A DNA stretch of 64,000 nt from the NCBI RefSeq assembly GCF_000235365.1, contig NC_016454.1:310001-374000 (forward strand), written 5' to 3'. A program made the translations under genes and the position numbers. Each line of letters begins with the position of its first letter. The first letter of the stretch is position 1. Below are positions 46,810 to 58,644 of this stretch, piece after piece. The stretch is from Eremothecium cymbalariae DBVPG#7215. Lineage: Eukaryota; Ascomycota; Saccharomycetes; Saccharomycetales; Saccharomycetaceae. Below the pieces are notes generated by a model that saw only the letters and a list, made by a program, of their open reading frames with translations, searched no databases and was not told the DNA's origin.

Positions 46810-48192
46810 ATGGATACAGTGCATGGGGAATTAAAGGCACCTAACAATGTTCGGTTTATTACATTTAATGTTAATGGCATTCGCACTTTGTTTTCGCACT
46901 ATCCTTTCAGTAGGATGAATAATTCTCTAAGCCAACTGTTCAAATTTTTAGATGGTGATATTATCACATTCCAGGAATTGAAGATCGACCGGCTCACGGT
47001 TTCCAAATGGGGGATTGTTGATGATGCCTATTCTTTCATTACAATTCCCAAAGTAAAACGTGGTTATTCTGGGGTTGGATGTTGGGTCCGAATTCGAGAA
47101 GAATCTGATCCTTTGAGTTCATTGCTAAAGGTAGTCAAAGCTGAAGAAGGTATCACTGGATTACTTAAAGTTAAGAGAAATGGTGAGCTTGTCTCATATC
47201 GTGATGATCCTACAATCGGTATTGGTGGATATGAAAACTTGCCTTATAGCGATGATGCTGAAGAGCTAGATAGCCAGGGCCGCTGCGTAATAATTGAATT
47301 GGCTTGTGGTATTGTGGTTATTTCCACTTACTGTCCTGCGAATTCAACTCAAACGGAGGAAGGGGAAGTATTCAGAATGAAGTTCTTAAAGTTATTATTT
47401 AAGAGGGTCAGGAACTTGAAAGAACAAGGAAAGGAGGTTGTGCTTATGGGGGATATAAATGTCAGCAGAGATTTGATTGATAAAGCAGAAGCATTGGAAC
47501 AACAACGTTTAATAATTCGGGATGCAGACGCTGGTTTGGAATTTGAAAAGAAATATATGAATGCAGTAAGAGGTTTTATCTATGATCCCTTAAGAATAAC
47601 ATGTCGCATGCTGAATGAGATGCTAGCTGATTCAATTATTCCTGAATTTGCCCGAAATGGGATATTGATAGACTCAACTAGATACATACAAGGTAGGAAT
47701 AGGCTTAAGATGTATACAGTATGGAATACGATAATGAACTCAAGACCTGTAAACTATGGCTCACGACTCGACTATATTTTTGTAACTACCGCTCTACAAT
47801 CAAGAATAAGGAATGCCAATATATGGCCGCAGATAATGGGTTCGGACCACTGTCCAGTGTTTTTAGACCTTTCATTTACAAAAATAACAGCTGTTGTCTT
47901 AGATAAAACATATCCAATACCAAAGTTTGAAGCAAGACTCAAATACAACTTAAACCAAAAGAATATTATGGATATGTTCAAACCTGGCAGCATGATATCA
48001 TTTAAAGAGAAGCCAAACTTGGTTCGTAATCGGATTGCCAAAAGGATGTCAAAAAATACTCCTAATATTCAAAGTCATTTCGATAATAAGAACAAGAAAA
48101 GGGAGATTGATATTGGGAAACTTAATATTTATTCCCTAAAGAAGACAAATGAAGCACAGGCTGCAGATGAAAAGGGACTTGATAGTACTTGA
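46810..48192 (+). CDS. APN2: Apn2, class II AP endonuclease / 3'-phosphodiesterase (ExoIII family)
   Basis: 460 aa, shorter than S. cerevisiae Apn2 (520). ExoIII-family motifs are present: FNVNGIRTL near the start, FQELKI (metal-binding Glu ~57), GDINVS, and GSDHCPVFLDL with Asp346-His347. The Apn2-specific insert VLIDSTRYIQGRNRLKMYTVWNT is kept. It repairs abasic sites and blocked 3' ends. QKNIMDMF after the catalytic domain (~385) is a PCNA-interacting (PIP) box. The Zf-GRF Cys cluster that I recall at the end of Apn2/APE2 proteins is absent; the tail is basic and polar. Followed convergently by POP8. Confidence 0.95.
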   Translation: MDTVHGELKAPNNVRFITFNVNGIRTLFSHYPFSRMNNSLSQLFKFLDGDIITFQELKIDRLTVSKWGIVDDAYSFITIPKVKRGYSGVGCWVRIREESDPLSSLLKVVKAEEGITGLLKVKRNGELVSYRDDPTIGIGGYENLPYSDDAEELDSQGRCVIIELACGIVVISTYCPANSTQTEEGEVFRMKFLKLLFKRVRNLKEQGKEVVLMGDINVSRDLIDKAEALEQQRLIIRDADAGLEFEKKYMNAVRGFIYDPLRITCRMLNEMLADSIIPEFARNGILIDSTRYIQGRNRLKMYTVWNTIMNSRPVNYGSRLDYIFVTTALQSRIRNANIWPQIMGSDHCPVFLDLSFTKITAVVLDKTYPIPKFEARLKYNLNQKNIMDMFKPGSMISFKEKPNLVRNRIAKRMSKNTPNIQSHFDNKNKKREIDIGKLNIYSLKKTNEAQAADEKGLDST

Positions 48193-48338
48193 TCATAAAA
48201 CGGCTAATAGTCCAGATATTTGGACTTGTATACATCAATTCGGATATAAAGGTAATATACACGTCTCATAGATTTTTCAATGGAAGCACTATGTTTCATC
48301 TAAGAGTTTTATAAGAGCAGCAGTTTCAAATGCCATAT

Positions 48339-48813
48339 TTATTTACATTCCAAATCAGATTTTTCAATCTCGATATAGTTATTTAACCATATAAAATCGC
48401 TTTCCTCTACATGAAGAGAGGCTGCGTTAGGAGTAGATTGCAGTATATGAATAACCAATGGAAAGCCAACAAGTTCATCGCTTGAAATGTATGATGATAG
48501 CGCAGAAGAGAAATTATCACGATCATCGTATCCTACTTTAACGTACGCAGTACCATTGTCCTGATTTAAAAAGTCAAATTCAATTGCTTCCCCAAAAACC
48601 CCATGCGAATGTTTCAAAGCGTGTCTTATGAATTGTCTCCAAGTCATTTCATCGAGATGAGTGTTTGAGTCCTGCTCCACATTTGGCGATGTTCTATATG
48701 AATCAATAGTTAGTAGTCAGAATCATAGTAATTTGATTTTTGTGAAGACAAAATGCATACAATTTTAATTTAAAATAATACCAATCATTTGCATGCTTGC
48801 AAGAACTAGACAT
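48339..48813 (-). CDS. POP8: Pop8, protein subunit of RNase P and RNase MRP (two exons)
   Basis: Join 48339-48693 and 48761-48813, 135 aa (S. cerevisiae 133, also interrupted by an intron). Exon 1 is 53 nt (NDWYYFKLKL). The 67-nt intron starts GTATGC at 48760, has an exact TACTAAC branch near 48703-48709 and ends ATATAG at 48694. The spliced product reads YYFKLKLTSPNVEQDSNTH, against QYFKLSITSFDQDVDDAH. The next part, DEMTWRQFIRHALKHSHGVFGEAIEFDFL and SSYISSDELVGFPLVI, matches closely. Pop8 pairs with Pop6/7-type proteins in the tRNA 5'-processing and rRNA-processing ribonucleoproteins. Confidence 0.94.
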
Positions 48814-49056
48814 TGCGAATATATATATGAAATGAATTAGATAATGGGCCGTCTTGAACATAATAAGTATCATCTAACAGTAAAGTGTTTCCTGATCAAT
48901 AAACCGATAGTCACTAGATACGTTTCTCAATATGATGCTCACACTTGATGAGTGAGCATGGGTAAACTGTATATGAGAACTTCATGGAAGAAGAACAATG
49001 GTAGATAAATAACTCTAAATATCACAAGATACTGTGTTACCTTCACAGGTATTTTG

Positions 49057-52000
49057 CTAAGGCTCAACGGCATTACTGTGACGTGGTGAAGTTTCAGGTA
49101 ATCCCAAAAATTCATCATCAACTTCAAATGCACCTTCGTCATCAATGAAAGTAGCCAGATCACTAGCATCATTATCGTGGCCAGATAATAGATCATCAGC
49201 CTCATCTAAGAATTGGTCGTGGATTAGAGTTGTATAACTTGGGCCTCTTCTCCCGGAGATTCTTTCCCTCACTCTTTGAAATGTATTTCTGAGTTCTCTT
49301 TTGAATAATTGGGTCCCCGTTAATATAGCCGAGAAAACAAAGACGCCAGTTCTAACAATGTTGTTTATAACTTTGTCTATACTATTTTCCTCGATCAATT
49401 CATCATCACCAAGGCGAATTTCAGAGAATCTAGCAAAACCACCGTTTCTTCTGATACCACGGTGGTAAATATACCACAATGTGATGGAAAAGAATACCAA
49501 ATACATCGACCAAATCGAAAATACAATTCCACCATCTAAACCATGCTTTCGTTTGAATTCCTTTTCCTTACCTGGACATGGGAGGGCTGAGCTCAACTTC
49601 TCCAGCTTTAAACCCCCATTACACGTAGAAAAGGGTATCTTCCTGTATCCTGTTGGCTCAAAGTATTCGATCAAAGATCTATCCTTTTCACAAACTTCCT
49701 TAGGTTCGTTTGGGTCGAAACCCTTCACTAATTTGCAGGTTCCATCCGAAGCTTTATAAAAGTTATAATCGCATTCAAAATCACTTCTTGTACATGAACA
49801 ATTCTTTACGATTTTATAACGCTCTTTCAATGGAGGACTTCCAATATAACAGTCATGATTTATTTTTTTCAAAACCTCTGCTTTGTGTCCAAATAGACAG
49901 TCAGAACCGGGATGTAAAACCGGGAAGTATTCAAGGTCAGTATTTTCTTTGTTGCCCGGGTCAATATTACATGCTCTCTTGAATATATGAGCAAAAGATA
50001 TAGCATACGTCTTCGTCTTTTCTCCCGTAATAGACTTTGACTTTGCAATCAATAAAAACCTCATACTAGAGTCCTGTGGAACAGTAACAATATCTTTGAC
50101 CATTACCTTTTGTTCTGCAAATTGATAATTGTCCCATGTTTTGCCTCCATCAATTGAATAAGTCAAGGTATTTGTCTCCTGAATATCAGGCACTAATACA
50201 ACAATACTACCACGATCACCATATTCCCAATGATGAGGCGTTTTCTTTACTTCCTGCCAGGTGATTCCTCCATCTTCTGTAATGAATGTAGAACATTCCT
50301 CGTAAGGCAACAAATGTTCACCAACATTCCCTACAGCAACCATGAAACCTAAAGCAGAGCCTGACGAAAGGGTGTCCCTGATATCTTTCCTATCAGTATA
50401 ACCGTGGATGTTGAGTGAACAATGTTTCAAATCCTTCTTTTTACAGTGATAACGTTTACCATCAGAATTTTTGGATGGAGGAGTGATATAACTCCAATCG
50501 GAACCATCATTAAATGAAATTTTAGATTTCAATTTCTTCTCTTTAGATTTTCCTTTTAAAATGGCATTTGCATTGTCAACAACATTAATTAACAGGATAC
50601 CCTCTAGACCCTCAACGGTTTCGTAATCGACAAATCCTGCTTTATTTCTGTTAACAGAATCTTCCAAACCAACACAAAATGTTCCATTTGAGTTCGTTTT
50701 CATTAAAGTTCCAAACTGAAGCCCCTGATCCATAAATGTTGTTATATGTAAGAATATGGCACCCATTTGAGAGCCTAATATAGTATATGCCCGTTGCTTT
50801 TCCATCTTAAAGTCTGCAGGAAACTTAGATTCGGCAAAAGATTTCCCATCGATAGTGATATAAGAACGAACTTCGTCCAAACTATGAATTACGGCAATAG
50901 CCGTATAATGACCTGTGGTGAACATACCGAGTATATTATCAAAAACTTGATCTTTGTTATCGGTAAAATAATCAATAGATGTTACTAACGACTTTTGCTT
51001 CGTGTCTTTATCTCTCACCTGGCACATAATCATATCTTTGTGTGCTGGATATTCGTAGAGAGCACCAACAAATTCACAATTGATAGCTCCAGATAATAAT
51101 TCGCTAAAGGAATCACCTCCATCTCTGGTTAGAAAGGCTACAGGATGACATTTAGGATTGTCCAAAACTTCGCAATTCTGACCTCCATAGTAGATAAAAG
51201 TTTTTGAATCATGTGGATGAAAGGTTAGAGGAAGATGCAATTGTTTGGAATCTGGTAGGCGAACAGTCCTGAAGCCATGACCTCTATCTTCTGTTATAAA
51301 CAAACTGTTATCTTTGCCGAATAGATAAGCATCATTATTGGAATATGGATTAAGCACAATCTCCACAATTTGCTCTCCAGATGTGTCGACTAGATTTATT
51401 GTCATACCACCATCATTAGATACAAGAACTTCATGTAAGTCCGTTCCTACTAAAAAAGAATCATCTTCCAGAGAATTAAAGTATTGGTATGTCAAGAAAT
51501 TTCCATTATAAGTAAATTCTGTGACTTGGATATCTGCATTTTCTTTCATACTGTCCATACAGGAAACCTTGGTTTCTTTAAGCTGCAGTGGGTTTTTACA
51601 CTTATTTCCAGCTTGCTTTTGCAACTGAGGTAATGTGACTTCCTTAGATCCTTGACACAGTCCAGAATATGCTAATAGGTTATAATCGGGAACACATGTA
51701 CCGTGAATGTCCAAGGAAAAGTGATCAGAACATTCATAGTCATCTACAGTACATTCACATGGTTCTAAAGTGTATATCGGTTCTGGAGAGAAGCTTTTTA
51801 ACAAACACATGGAGTCATGCTTCCTCCTTCTAAACTTATGTTTAGCTCCATTAACACATCTTCCATCCATCATGTACCAATCCTCAAGGTCTGAATTTGA
51901 ACATACTGCATCGCCAAATATATTAGAAAATGAAATTGCATACTGTTTTATGTCACCCCTTTCTAGTGATTGAGCATTTAATATAAAATAGGAACCAGAA

Positions 52001-53571
52001 ACATCTAAAGTGGCGCCAGACAATAGAGAAATGGAAAAAGTTTCACCAAATTCATATTCATTCCAATTGTAACCTTGATCTATAGAGTAGTAAAATTCAC
52101 TAGCAGGGTCACCATCATCCTGTGGATCAGATGGAAGGGCTAGAATAATGTTACCGTAATCACCTATGACATAGCCTACAGGAAAGTCAAAGACTTTCGA
52201 CCAGGTGAGACCATAGTCCCTAGATAAGAAAGTCATCCATTTGGATGTTTTAGATTTAACAGAATCATGAACGTAGCCAATACCCATTCTAATTCCTGCA
52301 ACACCGCCCACGTGGAAAGCTCTTTGAACATAGAGAGAGGTAGAAGGTGTCACATGCAAAGTACAGTGCTCAGTATCTTTAATATCACAAAAATAACCTT
52401 TGCGTTTTTCATTTTCATTGAATTTTATCTGTTCCCAGGTTTTACCATAGTCTAATGACAATATATTTTTACTCCTACCGTCTCGCGAATGTAAATTAGC
52501 AGAAAAGGTACCATCAAGATCCAATACTTGAAAGGAGTCTACCAGATCGAATCCATTTTGTATGTGGGTAGCCAACATTGAAAATTTATACCCACTAGTG
52601 TCAGATATAAAAGTAGTTAATCCGTACTTACCATGTCGAAACTTCTTCGTAGGTATGTTAAGTATAATTCTCTCTCCACTTACCATTGCATCCTTTAATA
52701 TCTCTTCATGCCTTATATGAGTCGGAAAGACTGCCTTGCGAAAGTTATCACCGTCTTTACAAATCCAAAGGTTTTTCACGGAATAAGCATTAAACTTATC
52801 TTCAGACGTGATTACTGCAATATATTTGTCCAATAAAGCGACAGAAATAACATGCTCGTTCTCAAACTTTCCAACATCAGTCTTTGTTTTCCAATCATCT
52901 GTACGAAAGACATTGGCTGAATGAGACTTCACAATATAATTTAAGCATATAATCGAAGATTCCTTCGCTTGCTGAGATTCACGGGTTTCTCGAATAAACC
53001 TACATTGAACCAACACCTCAGGAGAGTACTCATATATCGACTTAAATGACTTCCCCTTATCACCAGAAACTACATGAGAGTACCGCACATCATTTAACAT
53101 ATGACGAAAGTCATTAAAGTCTATAGGGGACAGCCCTGGCAAAGTAAATGCCATCTTCAATATCATATAGTTTTCATTTGCTGGATGAGATATAAAATCA
53201 ATCATCAAAAGCTCAGATAACCTCTCATCGATAACCTCAAACTTATATATCTTGTTCCATGTCTTCCCTTGGTCTTCCGTTAAGTACACACTCCCATCTT
53301 TTAACATCGCCACTGCCCTATATTTAGGGTAATTTGGATCAATATGCACAGATAGAAAGTCATCATTCACCTTCTGAACGACTTCCCATTCAACACCACC
53401 ATTCCGACTAAGTTGAATTTCCCTTTTCCAGCCTTTCACCATTGTCGTACTATCACTGAAGGCAAATATATTCATTCCATCAAACCCTGTTTCCTCCACT
53501 ACCGGTTTCTTCGACTCACCTATCACCACAGCCGCCCATGAAAATAAAACCAGCACCCAAAAGACTATCAT
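49057..53571 (-). CDS. PEP1: Pep1/Vps10, sorting receptor for carboxypeptidase Y
   Basis: 1504 aa (S. cerevisiae 1579). It has a signal peptide (VFWVLVLFSWAAVVIGES), then two tandem luminal Vps10 domains. Each is a BNR-repeat propeller (Asp-boxes such as SKDKGKSF, TRDGGDSF, SIDGGKTW) followed by a 10CC cysteine module (GDAVCSNSDLEDWYMMDGRCVNGAKH; CNIDPGNKENTDLEYF...DCLFGHKA). One membrane segment lies at ~1347-1370 (FSIWSMYLVFFSITLWYIYHRG), then a ~130-residue acidic cytosolic tail. It carries carboxypeptidase Y from the late Golgi to endosomes and returns by retromer. S. cerevisiae YBL017C, next to FUS3 as here. Confidence 0.97.
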   Translation of the reverse strand: MIVFWVLVLFSWAAVVIGESKKPVVEETGFDGMNIFAFSDSTTMVKGWKREIQLSRNGGVEWEVVQKVNDDFLSVHIDPNYPKYRAVAMLKDGSVYLTEDQGKTWNKIYKFEVIDERLSELLMIDFISHPANENYMILKMAFTLPGLSPIDFNDFRHMLNDVRYSHVVSGDKGKSFKSIYEYSPEVLVQCRFIRETRESQQAKESSIICLNYIVKSHSANVFRTDDWKTKTDVGKFENEHVISVALLDKYIAVITSEDKFNAYSVKNLWICKDGDNFRKAVFPTHIRHEEILKDAMVSGERIILNIPTKKFRHGKYGLTTFISDTSGYKFSMLATHIQNGFDLVDSFQVLDLDGTFSANLHSRDGRSKNILSLDYGKTWEQIKFNENEKRKGYFCDIKDTEHCTLHVTPSTSLYVQRAFHVGGVAGIRMGIGYVHDSVKSKTSKWMTFLSRDYGLTWSKVFDFPVGYVIGDYGNIILALPSDPQDDGDPASEFYYSIDQGYNWNEYEFGETFSISLLSGATLDVSGSYFILNAQSLERGDIKQYAISFSNIFGDAVCSNSDLEDWYMMDGRCVNGAKHKFRRRKHDSMCLLKSFSPEPIYTLEPCECTVDDYECSDHFSLDIHGTCVPDYNLLAYSGLCQGSKEVTLPQLQKQAGNKCKNPLQLKETKVSCMDSMKENADIQVTEFTYNGNFLTYQYFNSLEDDSFLVGTDLHEVLVSNDGGMTINLVDTSGEQIVEIVLNPYSNNDAYLFGKDNSLFITEDRGHGFRTVRLPDSKQLHLPLTFHPHDSKTFIYYGGQNCEVLDNPKCHPVAFLTRDGGDSFSELLSGAINCEFVGALYEYPAHKDMIMCQVRDKDTKQKSLVTSIDYFTDNKDQVFDNILGMFTTGHYTAIAVIHSLDEVRSYITIDGKSFAESKFPADFKMEKQRAYTILGSQMGAIFLHITTFMDQGLQFGTLMKTNSNGTFCVGLEDSVNRNKAGFVDYETVEGLEGILLINVVDNANAILKGKSKEKKLKSKISFNDGSDWSYITPPSKNSDGKRYHCKKKDLKHCSLNIHGYTDRKDIRDTLSSGSALGFMVAVGNVGEHLLPYEECSTFITEDGGITWQEVKKTPHHWEYGDRGSIVVLVPDIQETNTLTYSIDGGKTWDNYQFAEQKVMVKDIVTVPQDSSMRFLLIAKSKSITGEKTKTYAISFAHIFKRACNIDPGNKENTDLEYFPVLHPGSDCLFGHKAEVLKKINHDCYIGSPPLKERYKIVKNCSCTRSDFECDYNFYKASDGTCKLVKGFDPNEPKEVCEKDRSLIEYFEPTGYRKIPFSTCNGGLKLEKLSSALPCPGKEKEFKRKHGLDGGIVFSIWSMYLVFFSITLWYIYHRGIRRNGGFARFSEIRLGDDELIEENSIDKVINNIVRTGVFVFSAILTGTQLFKRELRNTFQRVRERISGRRGPSYTTLIHDQFLDEADDLLSGHDNDASDLATFIDDEGAFEVDDEFLGLPETSPRHSNAVEP

Positions 53572-53817
53572 AATATCAATACTCTATTAGACTGTAGCAC
53601 AAAACCCACCCCTCTAATCCGTTATTTCTATATGTTGTTGCTCGAATACGTACATTAGCACTGCTTGAGCTTTTCCTTTAGTCACACCACGCTCTAAGCT
53701 CCTGGATCCACTTCCGCAGCCAGAAAGCTCCAACATTTATTATCATTTACAACGGATTCAACACAAGACAGTGAGCAAAAGGAATTAGCAGGTGAGCGAA
53801 TATACAATTCATTGTCC

Positions 53818-54255
53818 ATGTATGATCAACTATGGAATTTCACCATTGGCTACAATTGGTTGTGGTATCAAAAAAGCTTATATGATGTAGTTTACATTAA
53901 AAAAGAGCACTTAACAGATGGAAAAATAGCCATGCGGGGGCGACAGCAGTACGTAGTAGTTGACGCATGGAAAAAGAGAGCAGGAATGCGATTGCTGCTG
54001 CATTTCTAGTGCAAAGGCTTCTTTCTACACCTCTCTCTTGTCGTTGTCGTCATCGGGATTATCATTGTATGTGTGTGTGGATACGTCAAGAGGCCTGGGT
54101 TTGGCAATGTACTTTCCGGTGGTCGCCGCCTCGAAGCAGCTGCTGATGTAAAAATCTACATAAACGGTAAGGACGGGACGGTGCAGACAGCGACGCAGGA
54201 TGAGTATTCCGGGAAAGAGGTAGTGAGTGTGATGGAAGCTGAAACTCGATTATAG
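53818..54255 (+). pseudogene. Single-pass membrane-protein-like frame interrupted by one UAG
   Basis: From ATG at 53818 the frame runs 63 codons to TAG (54007-54009) and then stays open in the same frame for 81 more codons to TAG at 54253. The second part has a clean membrane segment (LHLSLVVVVIGIIIVCVCGY), a polar tail (RRLEAAADVKIYINGKDG, EYSGKEVVSVMEAETRL) and no ATG of its own before the tail. The TAG could be the end of an intron (TTTCTAG), a nonsense mutation or a readthrough stop. No TACTAAC branch site is near, so splicing is poorly supported. I do not recognise the protein; the ORF may also be chance. Confidence 0.35.
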
Positions 54256-54324
54256 ATTGGAGCGTAGCGGAGGAGGTTATTTTACATGGAAGATGGTTTG
54301 TTTCGGTTGTTTGAGGCTGAAACA
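54240..54324. promoter_or_regulatory. Pheromone-response-like elements upstream of FUS3
   Basis: TGAAACA at 54318-54324 is an exact Ste12 site. TGTTTCG at 54299-54305 (complement CGAAACA) and TGAAACT at 54240-54246 each differ by one base. They lie 250-340 bp upstream of the FUS3 ATG, a typical layout for Ste12 targets. Confidence 0.5.
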
Positions 54325-54539
54325 ATTGGAGGATAGCTAGATCAAGGGTGGAGGGAGTTCACGGATATTTATTCTTCAGTTTAATATGTCTCGCTTCAAG
54401 AAAGAATAGGTTATATAATACATGTAGGATAAATATAGATAGATATAGATATATATATAGGTAGGTAGATTCAGATCGACATGTATTGCTCGGGCAGGAG
54501 AGTAAGAAGTGGGAAGGAAATAATACGTAGTATTAATAA

Positions 54540-55652
<1,113 letters not shown>

Positions 55653-56306
55653 CACCTAATTAAACTCCACTCCGTGCCCCTCCCCGTCGGCTTGCTTATT
55701 ATTGACACAAGGACGCTAAACTCCCCTATAATCACCGTCCGCCGCCCTTCGCTGCCCAGCCTCACGCCATATATATATAAATAATCACGCAATATATAAC
55801 ATACAGGAGATAGAATGGCACATCACAGCAGTCCACATTTCCAGCAAACACCATAGACATCACATGCCAACCTTTGCCGTCCATTCGCCCATCCATCCAA
55901 ATATATCTTTATCTACATCTGCCTGACCATGGACAACTGCCAGTCATCCACAACCTGCATTATAGCCATGCCAAAAAAACTCATCCCATTGCATGACTAC
56001 TGCCATCTACAGCTCCAGACCCAAGCCTACGTGGTGTTACTTGGCCGTGAACCAACATTATTTCCCGACGCCGGATCCTAATTAGTGGGTGGTGGGGGTG
56101 TCGAGATCTCCCAACAAGCGCGACGTCGTTGAACCCAGAAGGAAAACAATTAATGTGGAGAGAGAGTGGGGGCTATATAAGGGGCCCAAGATGGCACACG
56201 TCGTATTGGAAGGCGGCAACGGTGGTTGCAAAACAAAGGCTGAATCAGTGGGATCTTTCAATTGTGTTTATTAGCATCATTGCAACAAGGATTTCAGAGT
56301 TATAGA
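55653..56306. other. FUS3-ACH1 intergenic region
   Basis: 654 bp, C-rich in its first half, with a TATATATAT run at 55771-55779 and a likely ACH1 TATA (GGCTATATAAGGGG at 56170). No gene is recognised. Confidence 0.45.
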
Positions 56307-57878
56307 ATGACAGTGTCGCAGCTGTTAAAACAAAGAGTGAGATATAGCCCTTATTTGTCCAAGGTGCGTCTTGCGGAGGAGGTTGTGCCATTGTTTAAGA
56401 ATGGGCAGTATATAGGATGGTCAGGGTTTACAGGAGTGGGGTCGCCCAAAGCTGTGCCAACTGCATTGGCGCAGTATGTTGAAGAGAACGGGTTGCAGGG
56501 GCAGCTTGGGTTTAATTTGTTTGTAGGGGCGTCAGCGGGTCCAGAGGAAAACCGGTGGGCCGAGTTGGACATGATCAAAAGGCGGGCACCGCATCAGGTT
56601 GGGAAGCCTATAGCCAGGTCTATTAACGAGGGCAAGATATTATTCTTTGATAAACATTTGTCTATGTTCCCGCAAGACCTGACTTACGGGTACTACACGC
56701 GTGAGAGAACGGACGGTAAAATTTTGGATTATACGATCATCGAGGCCACTGCAATTAAAGAGGACGGATCCATAGTACCAGGTCCTTCCGTAGGCGGATC
56801 GCCTGAATTTATTGTCGCGGCAGACAAGGTTATTATTGAGGTGAACACGGCGACACCTTCTTTTGAAGGGTTGCACGACATAGATATGCCTGTGAACCCT
56901 CCAAACAGGCTACCCTACCCATATACCCGCGTGGACGATCGTTGTGGCATCGACTCGATCCCTGTGGATCCCTCCAAGGTGGTTGCTCTTGTCGAATCCA
57001 CAGAGCGTGACAAGGTCGGTCCCAATTCCCCCTCTGACGATGTTTCCCGCGCCATTGCTGGCCATTTGGTCGACTTTTTAGAAACCGAGGTGTCTCAAGG
57101 TCGCATGCCTGCCAATTTGCACCCATTGCAGAGCGGCATCGGAAACATTGCAAATGCCGTCATCGAGGGTTTAGCGGGTGCATCTTTCAAAAATTTAAAC
57201 GTCTGGACTGAGGTCTTACAAGATTCCTTCTTGGACCTATTTGAAAATGGCTCCCTTGAGTTCGCAACAGCAACCAGTGTTCGCTTAACCGAGGCTGGCT
57301 TCGACAAATTTTTCCAAAACTGGGACAGCTACTCAACCAAGCTCTGTCTTCGCTCCCAGGTCGTCTCCAACAGTCCTGAATTGATTCGTCGTTTGGGAGT
57401 CATTGCCATGAACACCCCCGTGGAAGTGGACATCTACGCTCATGCCAATTCCACCAATGTGTCTGGCTCCCGCATGCTAAACGGCCTAGGAGGCTCCGCC
57501 GACTTTTTGAGAAACGCCAAGTTGTCAATCATGCACGCCCCTTCGGCCAGACCTACCAAAACTGACCCCACGGGTATCTCCTCCATCGTACCCATGGTCT
57601 CCCATGTCGATCAAACCGAACACGACTTGGACATTCTTGTCACTGACCAAGGCCTAGCGGATTTGCGCGGTCTTGCACCCCGCGAGCGTGCTCGCGAGAT
57701 AATCCGTTCTTGCGCCCACCCGGACTATAAACCAATCTTGCTAGACTACTTACAACGTGCCGAACACTACGCAACACGCACCCGTTCCTTACACGAGCCC
57801 CATATGCTAAAGGATGCATTTAAGTTTCACATAAACTTGGCTGAAAACGGCTCCATGAAAGTAAAGTCCTGGGATTAG
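56307..57878 (+). CDS. ACH1: Ach1, mitochondrial acetyl-CoA hydrolase / succinyl-CoA:acetate CoA-transferase
   Basis: 523 aa from ATG at 56307 (S. cerevisiae 526, YBL015W). It begins [20 protein letters not shown] ([20 protein letters not shown]). The class I CoA-transferase fold is nearly identical throughout: [55 protein letters not shown] region, the catalytic Glu segment [18 protein letters not shown], and [16 protein letters not shown]. It moves CoA between succinyl-CoA and acetate/acetyl-CoA in mitochondria. The 15 codons upstream are in frame but lack an ATG. Codon use shifts to C/G-ending codons from about 56.9 kb. Confidence 0.97.
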   Translation: MTVSQLLKQRVRYSPYLSKVRLAEEVVPLFKNGQYIGWSGFTGVGSPKAVPTALAQYVEENGLQGQLGFNLFVGASAGPEENRWAELDMIKRRAPHQVGKPIARSINEGKILFFDKHLSMFPQDLTYGYYTRERTDGKILDYTIIEATAIKEDGSIVPGPSVGGSPEFIVAADKVIIEVNTATPSFEGLHDIDMPVNPPNRLPYPYTRVDDRCGIDSIPVDPSKVVALVESTERDKVGPNSPSDDVSRAIAGHLVDFLETEVSQGRMPANLHPLQSGIGNIANAVIEGLAGASFKNLNVWTEVLQDSFLDLFENGSLEFATATSVRLTEAGFDKFFQNWDSYSTKLCLRSQVVSNSPELIRRLGVIAMNTPVEVDIYAHANSTNVSGSRMLNGLGGSADFLRNAKLSIMHAPSARPTKTDPTGISSIVPMVSHVDQTEHDLDILVTDQGLADLRGLAPRERAREIIRSCAHPDYKPILLDYLQRAEHYATRTRSLHEPHMLKDAFKFHINLAENGSMKVKSWD

Positions 57879-57886
57879 CCGCCCAA

Positions 57887-57899
57887 CCCCCCCCCCCCC
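57887..57899. repeat. 13-base C homopolymer
   Basis: An uninterrupted run of 13 C lies in the short gap after ACH1, followed by GCGGCCCG. It is unusual in a yeast genome and prone to length error. Confidence 0.9.
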
Positions 57900-58007
57900 G
57901 CGGCCCGTCACGCCACTCCACGCAGCGAAAAAACTTAAAAACTTCTTGCCAACCACCACTACCATACACAGCTACATACCACCATATATATATATACAAA
58001 ATCCATT

Positions 58008-58607
58008 ATGATCAACTACCCCGACGTAGCAGCATTCGACCTAGACTACACCCTCTGGCCCTGTTTCTGCGACACCCACCTCACCCCCCCGTTCACCCCC
58101 GTCAAACTCCCCTCTGGCGAGGTCCAAACCATCATCGACTCCTGCGGCCGCCAAATCTCACTTTACCCGGACATCCCGGACATCCTGTCCGATCTCAAAA
58201 CCCACGGCACACTCATCGTCTCCGCGTCCCGCACATGGGCCCCGGACATCGCCAAACAGATGCTCGCCTGCTACAAAATACGAACCCGCCCAGACGGCCC
58301 CCCCATCCCGCTGCTACAAATATTCGACGCCCTGAGCTGGGGCGACCATCCCAAGATTAACCACATCCGTGATGCTCTGCGCACTATCCACGACAACACC
58401 AACAACAACCCACACGGAACCGCCAACCCGGCCCACAGCCTGGCGCACCGCGACCTCTCGGATATCAGATCCCTAAAAATATGTCTATTCGACGACGAAC
58501 CCAGGAACCGAGATGTAGAAGCCCACGGAGTTTCTTATGTGCACGTGCGAGACCGCAAACGCGGTACAACCTGGGATCTCTACCAAGCTTTCTTGGCCGC
58601 AGCCTAA
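58008..58607 (+). CDS. MDP-1 type magnesium-dependent HAD phosphatase (S. cerevisiae YER134C family)
   Basis: 199 aa (YER134C is 178). YPDVAAFDLDYTLWPCFCDTHL matches YER134C (YPDVAAFDLDYTIWPCYCDTHL). The HAD nucleophile is Asp11 and the acid/base Asp13 in DLDYT. Motif II is VSASRTWAPDIAK and motif III/IV ICLFDDEPRNRDVE. The family dephosphorylates phosphotyrosine or fructosamine-6-phosphate-type substrates; the true yeast substrate is unknown. An extra ~20 residues (NTNNNPHGTANPAHSL) lie before the last motif. Codons are dominated by C at the third position (ACC, CTC, CCC, ATC), unlike genes left of 54 kb. Its position beside ACH1 is not the S. cerevisiae arrangement. Confidence 0.92.
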   Translation: MINYPDVAAFDLDYTLWPCFCDTHLTPPFTPVKLPSGEVQTIIDSCGRQISLYPDIPDILSDLKTHGTLIVSASRTWAPDIAKQMLACYKIRTRPDGPPIPLLQIFDALSWGDHPKINHIRDALRTIHDNTNNNPHGTANPAHSLAHRDLSDIRSLKICLFDDEPRNRDVEAHGVSYVHVRDRKRGTTWDLYQAFLAAA

Positions 58608-58644
58608 TCCCGCACCGCGCCACGCACGCACACGCACACGCACA

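Noticed and set aside
56262..56306. 15-codon extension of ACH1
   Set aside because: It has no ATG; the start at 56307 matches the S. cerevisiae N-terminus.
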